A stretch of DNA of 64,000 bases from Ceratobasidium sp. AG-K (lineage: Eukaryota; Basidiomycota; Agaricomycetes; Cantharellales; Ceratobasidiaceae), in the NCBI GenBank assembly GCA_037039685.1, contig JAWNGF010000011.1, positions 1,951,233 through 2,015,232 on the forward strand, read 5' to 3'. The notes below the pieces were generated by a model that saw nothing but the letters and a program-made list of their open reading frames with translations, searched no databases and was not told where the DNA came from. Below are positions 60,337 through 64,000 of the stretch, piece by piece (the first letter of the stretch is position 1; the number at the start of each line of letters is the position of its first letter). Made by a program: the position numbers and the translations under genes.

Positions 60337-63300
60337 ATGCCTGCCCGTCGCAAGGGGAGAAAGCCTTTGCAGCCGGCCCCTTCGGGCTCCAGTACTTTAC
60401 CGCCTGCTTCCGTCGACGCGGAATCCCGACAGGAGCCCAGTACGAATCCCACACCCAAGCAGCCCACCCCACCTACGGGCTCTTCGACGATATGTAATTC
60501 GACTGCGATTCTCGCTCAATCTTCTACTCAGGCTGCCCCATGCGAGGGTGGCTGGCCACGGCTCAAAGCTTTTTCCAGGCTTTTTGAGCAAAGTACGGGA
60601 TCTTTATCGCCACTTAAATCGGTGGCACAGGAAATTATGGGGTGCACTGAAATATACGAAGTTAGTGGGAGATTTTACCTGGGGTTCGGTAATTGAATGG
60701 ATACTCGAGCAGAAAGTAGCCAGTGGTAGTGACGAGTTCAATAACCTACAACTCGAGCTTGAGGGCCTTTTTCAAGATCTCCAACAGCATTTTGGTGAAT
60801 ATATGCCACAAACAATCACTCTCAGCATAGAAAGTTTATGCAAGTGAGTAATTTAGCTTGGTTCTTGTAATCACGCAACCGACTATGGCACAAAAAAGAT
60901 CGATTTTGAAAGAACTCAACAATATCAAAAATAAACAAGCACGCAACAGAATGCAAAAGTATCTTCAGGCGCGGGAAGATTCAGAAGCAGTTTTGGCGTG
61001 CTATCGCCGGATTCGAGGCCATCTACAACGTCTCGTGGTAAGTCAGTGCTTCCCAGCCAGCAGAGAATTCTAAGTATGTCCCAGCTCAATGCGAATATTT
61101 CGATTTGGAGAATCGTCGATGAACGGACTACAGTAGGTGTAGAACTCGGATCGTTGGAGCGCTTCATGAATCACTACTACAGGATGCCCGACTGGACCGT
61201 CTTAACCCTTCATTTTCGGCTCGCTACAACTCAAGACAAGCTACAGAACTCAGGAGAGGCGCATGCACTCCTGGAACACGTATTGATGTGCTCGCGCAGA
61301 TGCATGCTTGGGTCTACGATCCGGCTGCAGGCCCAGTATATTGGATAAACGGCATGGCCGGCACCGGCAAAACAACAATCGCATACAGCTTATGCGATGA
61401 ACTTAGGATAGCTTGTAACCTTGGCGCGAGCTTCTTCTGCTCTCGCCTCCTCCCCGAATGTCGCGACGTCAACCAGATAGTGCCATCGATCGCATACCAG
61501 CTTGCGGAATTCTCCCGCCCGTTTCGATGTGCACTCGCCCGAGTATTGGAGAAAGAACGAAATGCTCACACCCAACTGCTTTCTATCCAATTCGAGATGC
61601 TTATCATGAGGCCGCTGACCGACGCGCTTGATACCCCTTCCGGAGACTCTGGTGGTGGTAATTGATGCGCTCGACGAATGCGATGATAAACAGAGCACCG
61701 GCCACATTATTGAGGTCCTACTGACTAAAACGACACATCTGCCAATAAAATTCCTAATTGCGAGCCGACCGGAACCCGAGATACGAGAACAGGTCAAGAA
61801 GCAAGGGGATAATCGGGCAATTTCACGACTCATACTTCACGAGCTTGACAAAGGCACGGTGCAAACCGACATCGAGACCTACCTCCGCGACGCTCTGAGA
61901 CCCATCAAACCTTCTAATGAAGATATAATGGCACTCGTACGCCGCGCAGGGATCCTGTTCATATATGCGGCGACGGTAGCCCGGTATATCGGCTACAACA
62001 ACTTTACTCAAAATCCTCGCAAGCGACTGAAAAATATCCTGGACGTATTGGCTGCGAGTGGAAACAACCCGTATAAGGATATTGACACACTATACACTTT
62101 GATAGTGGATGCGGCACTGAACGACCCTAATCTTGATGAGGAAGACAAGGACGATCGAAAGCTAGTCCTTTTCACAATTCTATGTGCTCAAGAGCCGCTT
62201 ACTATCAACGCACTCTCTGGGTTGCTTTCTTTGGATGATGCTGAGCGAGTACACGCAGCGCTGCAACCATTGTGGTCTGTGTTACACATTGTTTGAGTCA
62301 AGCGAACTGGTGGCAACTCTACACGCGTCTTTCCCGACTATATGTTCGATCCCAAACGCTCTAATGCCAACTATTGCGACCCAGAAGCACAACATAAAAC
62401 TCTTGTTCGATGTTGTTTCAGTTGTATTAGCAATACCAGGCCACAATTTAACATTTGTGGGCTAGAGTCCTCGTACGTTCCAGATGACAAAGTACCAAAT
62501 ATGGATACACGCACCACAAAGGCCATCTCGCCCGAGTTGTTATACGCCTGTAGGCACTGGATGGGACACATCGAATTTGCTAGAGGGTCGCGCGATACGA
62601 TCGACCTACTTGATGATTTTCTCTCTGTGAGATTGTTGCTTTGGATGGAAGTCATGAACCTCAAGAAGTGCATGAGTGTAGGGCTGGGAATGATGCAACG
62701 GATCGAGCAGTGGTGCAAGGTAACCGTGGGCAAACCGATTGAAAGATTGACGTGCACTGACTAGATCATAGCGGCAAGCTTGTTCTGAGCAGCTCATCCA
62801 ACTCACAGAAGATGCCTGGCGATTCGTAGCAGCATTTACACTCAACCCGGTTTCAAGGAGCACGAGTCACATATATGTCTCTATGTTACCTTTCTGGCCG
62901 CGCTCCACCCGCATTGGCAGGCACTATGCGTCGCGCATGCGGCGACCAGCGGCTTGGGGCAGATGCATAGAAAATCGTCAATTCGCACTGTTAAGTATAT
63001 GGCCGACGGACGATTCTTGTGTATTCGGCAGTATGGTCGCTAGACGGCGCCTGGATAGCATTGATTATTGGAGGAAAGTTAAAGCTCCACGACTCGTATT
63101 CTGGCCAGCTTGTGCGGGAACCACTTGGGCAAAGTGATATATTTTCGCTATCTGCTGCGTTCTCCCGAATGGCACCCGTATTCTCTCAGGCACCACAAAT
63201 TCAAATCTATACATGTGGGATACCCATAGCGGACAAATGGTACTCGGACCACTTGAAGGTCACACTGCCGCGGTTTCGTCAGTTGCATTCTCAGCCAATG

Positions 63301-64000
63301 GCTCCTACTTTGTTTCGGGCTCTCGGGACCACACATTACGGGTGTGGGATGCACAAACGGGACGACTGGCACTCGGCCCGCTCAAAGGGCATAGTCACTG
63401 GGTTAAATCGGTATCATTCTCACCCGATAGTACCCGTATCGTCTCTGGGTGTCGCGAGGATACCATACGGATATGGGATGTCAAAACAGGACAACGGTGG
63501 TCGGCCCACTTAAAGGATGTGCTCCCTCGTTTTATTCTCGCCCGATGGTAAGTCTTATTTGCCTTCGCTGGGGCGATATTTTCCGCGACTGTATATGTGT
63601 ATTACGATGCACAAACAGGGAAAGCCTATCTCTTGAGCCTCATAAGGGACATGCCGATTGGATCACATCGATCGGATTCTCCCCCCGATGGCACTAGCAT
63701 CGTCTCTGGCTCCGAGGATAAGACCGTACTCGTGTGGATGCACGCGAATGGTCATATTGTACTCGGTCCACTCGAAGCGCACAACGGTCTCATTTCATCC
63801 GTTGCGTACTCGCCTGACGGTACTCGGATTGCGTCAGCATCTTATGACAAAACAGTCTGTATATGGAATGCAAAAAACGGGGCAAAAGCTGCTTAAACCA
63901 ATCAAAAATACAACACGAATCAATAACATCGGTGTTCTTCTCACACCGACGGCACTCGCGTTGCTTCTGGTTCGTTTGATAAATTTTATTATGGTTTAAA
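60337..64000 (+). pseudogene. NACHT-WD40 (NLR-like) gene, multiply frameshifted, truncated by window end
   Basis: The start MPARRKGRKPLQ leads into early exons 60337-60660 and 60713-60843, with others around 60900-61130. The N-terminal part contains LNANISIWRIVDERTT. The NACHT domain shows Walker A GMAGTGKTTIAYS (about 61350-61390) and Walker B VVVIDALDECDD. A helical linker and WD40 blades follow (GSRDHTLRVWD, SGCREDTIRIWD, SYDKTVCIWN). The frame is broken at several places: an extra C at 61634-61637, an indel at 62291-62297, a lost G near 62335, a shift near 62970-63030, a lost C at 63163-63166, a lost A near 63492, and more from 63530 to 63700. Intact relatives are STAND NTPases tied to non-self recognition and programmed cell death. 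This copy cannot make a full protein as read. It continues past the window. Confidence 0.85.

Overview
The window looks like nuclear DNA of an agaricomycete (mushroom-forming lineage) fungus. Genes are split by many short introns of about 44-95 nt with GT..AG ends. Several genes contain micro-exons. The gene families include tandem cytochrome P450s, GMC oxidoreductases, NACHT-WD40 proteins and expanded P-loop NTPases. The family mix resembles Rhizoctonia/Ceratobasidiaceae, but that assignment is inference from family knowledge, not from a marker gene.

Layout. (1) 1-6.7 kb: no convincing gene; dominated by a 72-bp tandem repeat (about 1031-3430) that is open in both strands but is not coding. 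(2) 6.7-8.7 kb, minus strand: a histidine phosphatase and the splicing factor SF3A2/Prp11. (3) 8.9-16.9 kb, minus strand: three tandem P450 genes with identical 13-exon layouts. A relic of the SF3A2 5' end sits between copies 1 and 2, which shows how the array grew. (4) 19.4-29.9 kb: RRP5 (pre-rRNA processing, plus strand) converging on a Tea1-like kelch/coiled-coil cell-end marker (minus strand). (5) 30.8-33.8 kb: a lineage-type hypothetical protein and a non-autonomous TIR element. (6) 33.8-53.6 kb: a large inverted duplication. Two 3.4-kb arms each carry an intact 882-residue P-loop NTPase gene. The 13-kb spacer carries a mitochondrial-type seryl-tRNA synthetase, a short MITE, a GMC oxidoreductase with a C-terminal membrane anchor, and a single-pass membrane protein gene. 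(7) 54.5-60 kb, minus strand: an F-box/LRR protein ending in a CaaX box, and UTP11 (small-subunit processome). (8) 60.3-64 kb: a NACHT-WD40 pseudogene that runs off the window.

How they relate. RRP5 and UTP11 both act in 18S rRNA maturation, SF3A2 in the spliceosome and SerRS in organelle translation; these look like single-copy housekeeping genes. They are interleaved with accessory families: the P450 array, the P-loop NTPase pair, the NACHT-WD40 relic and the transposon remnants. RRP5 and UTP11 carry single-base disruptions that would inactivate essential genes, so either local sequence errors or a defective allele must be considered. Most other long genes here (P450-1 and -2, Tea1-like, GMC, SerRS, F-box/LRR, both NTPases) assemble into perfect frames. 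Exon coordinates were read by hand from splice motifs and reading-frame phase; no alignment or database search was run.
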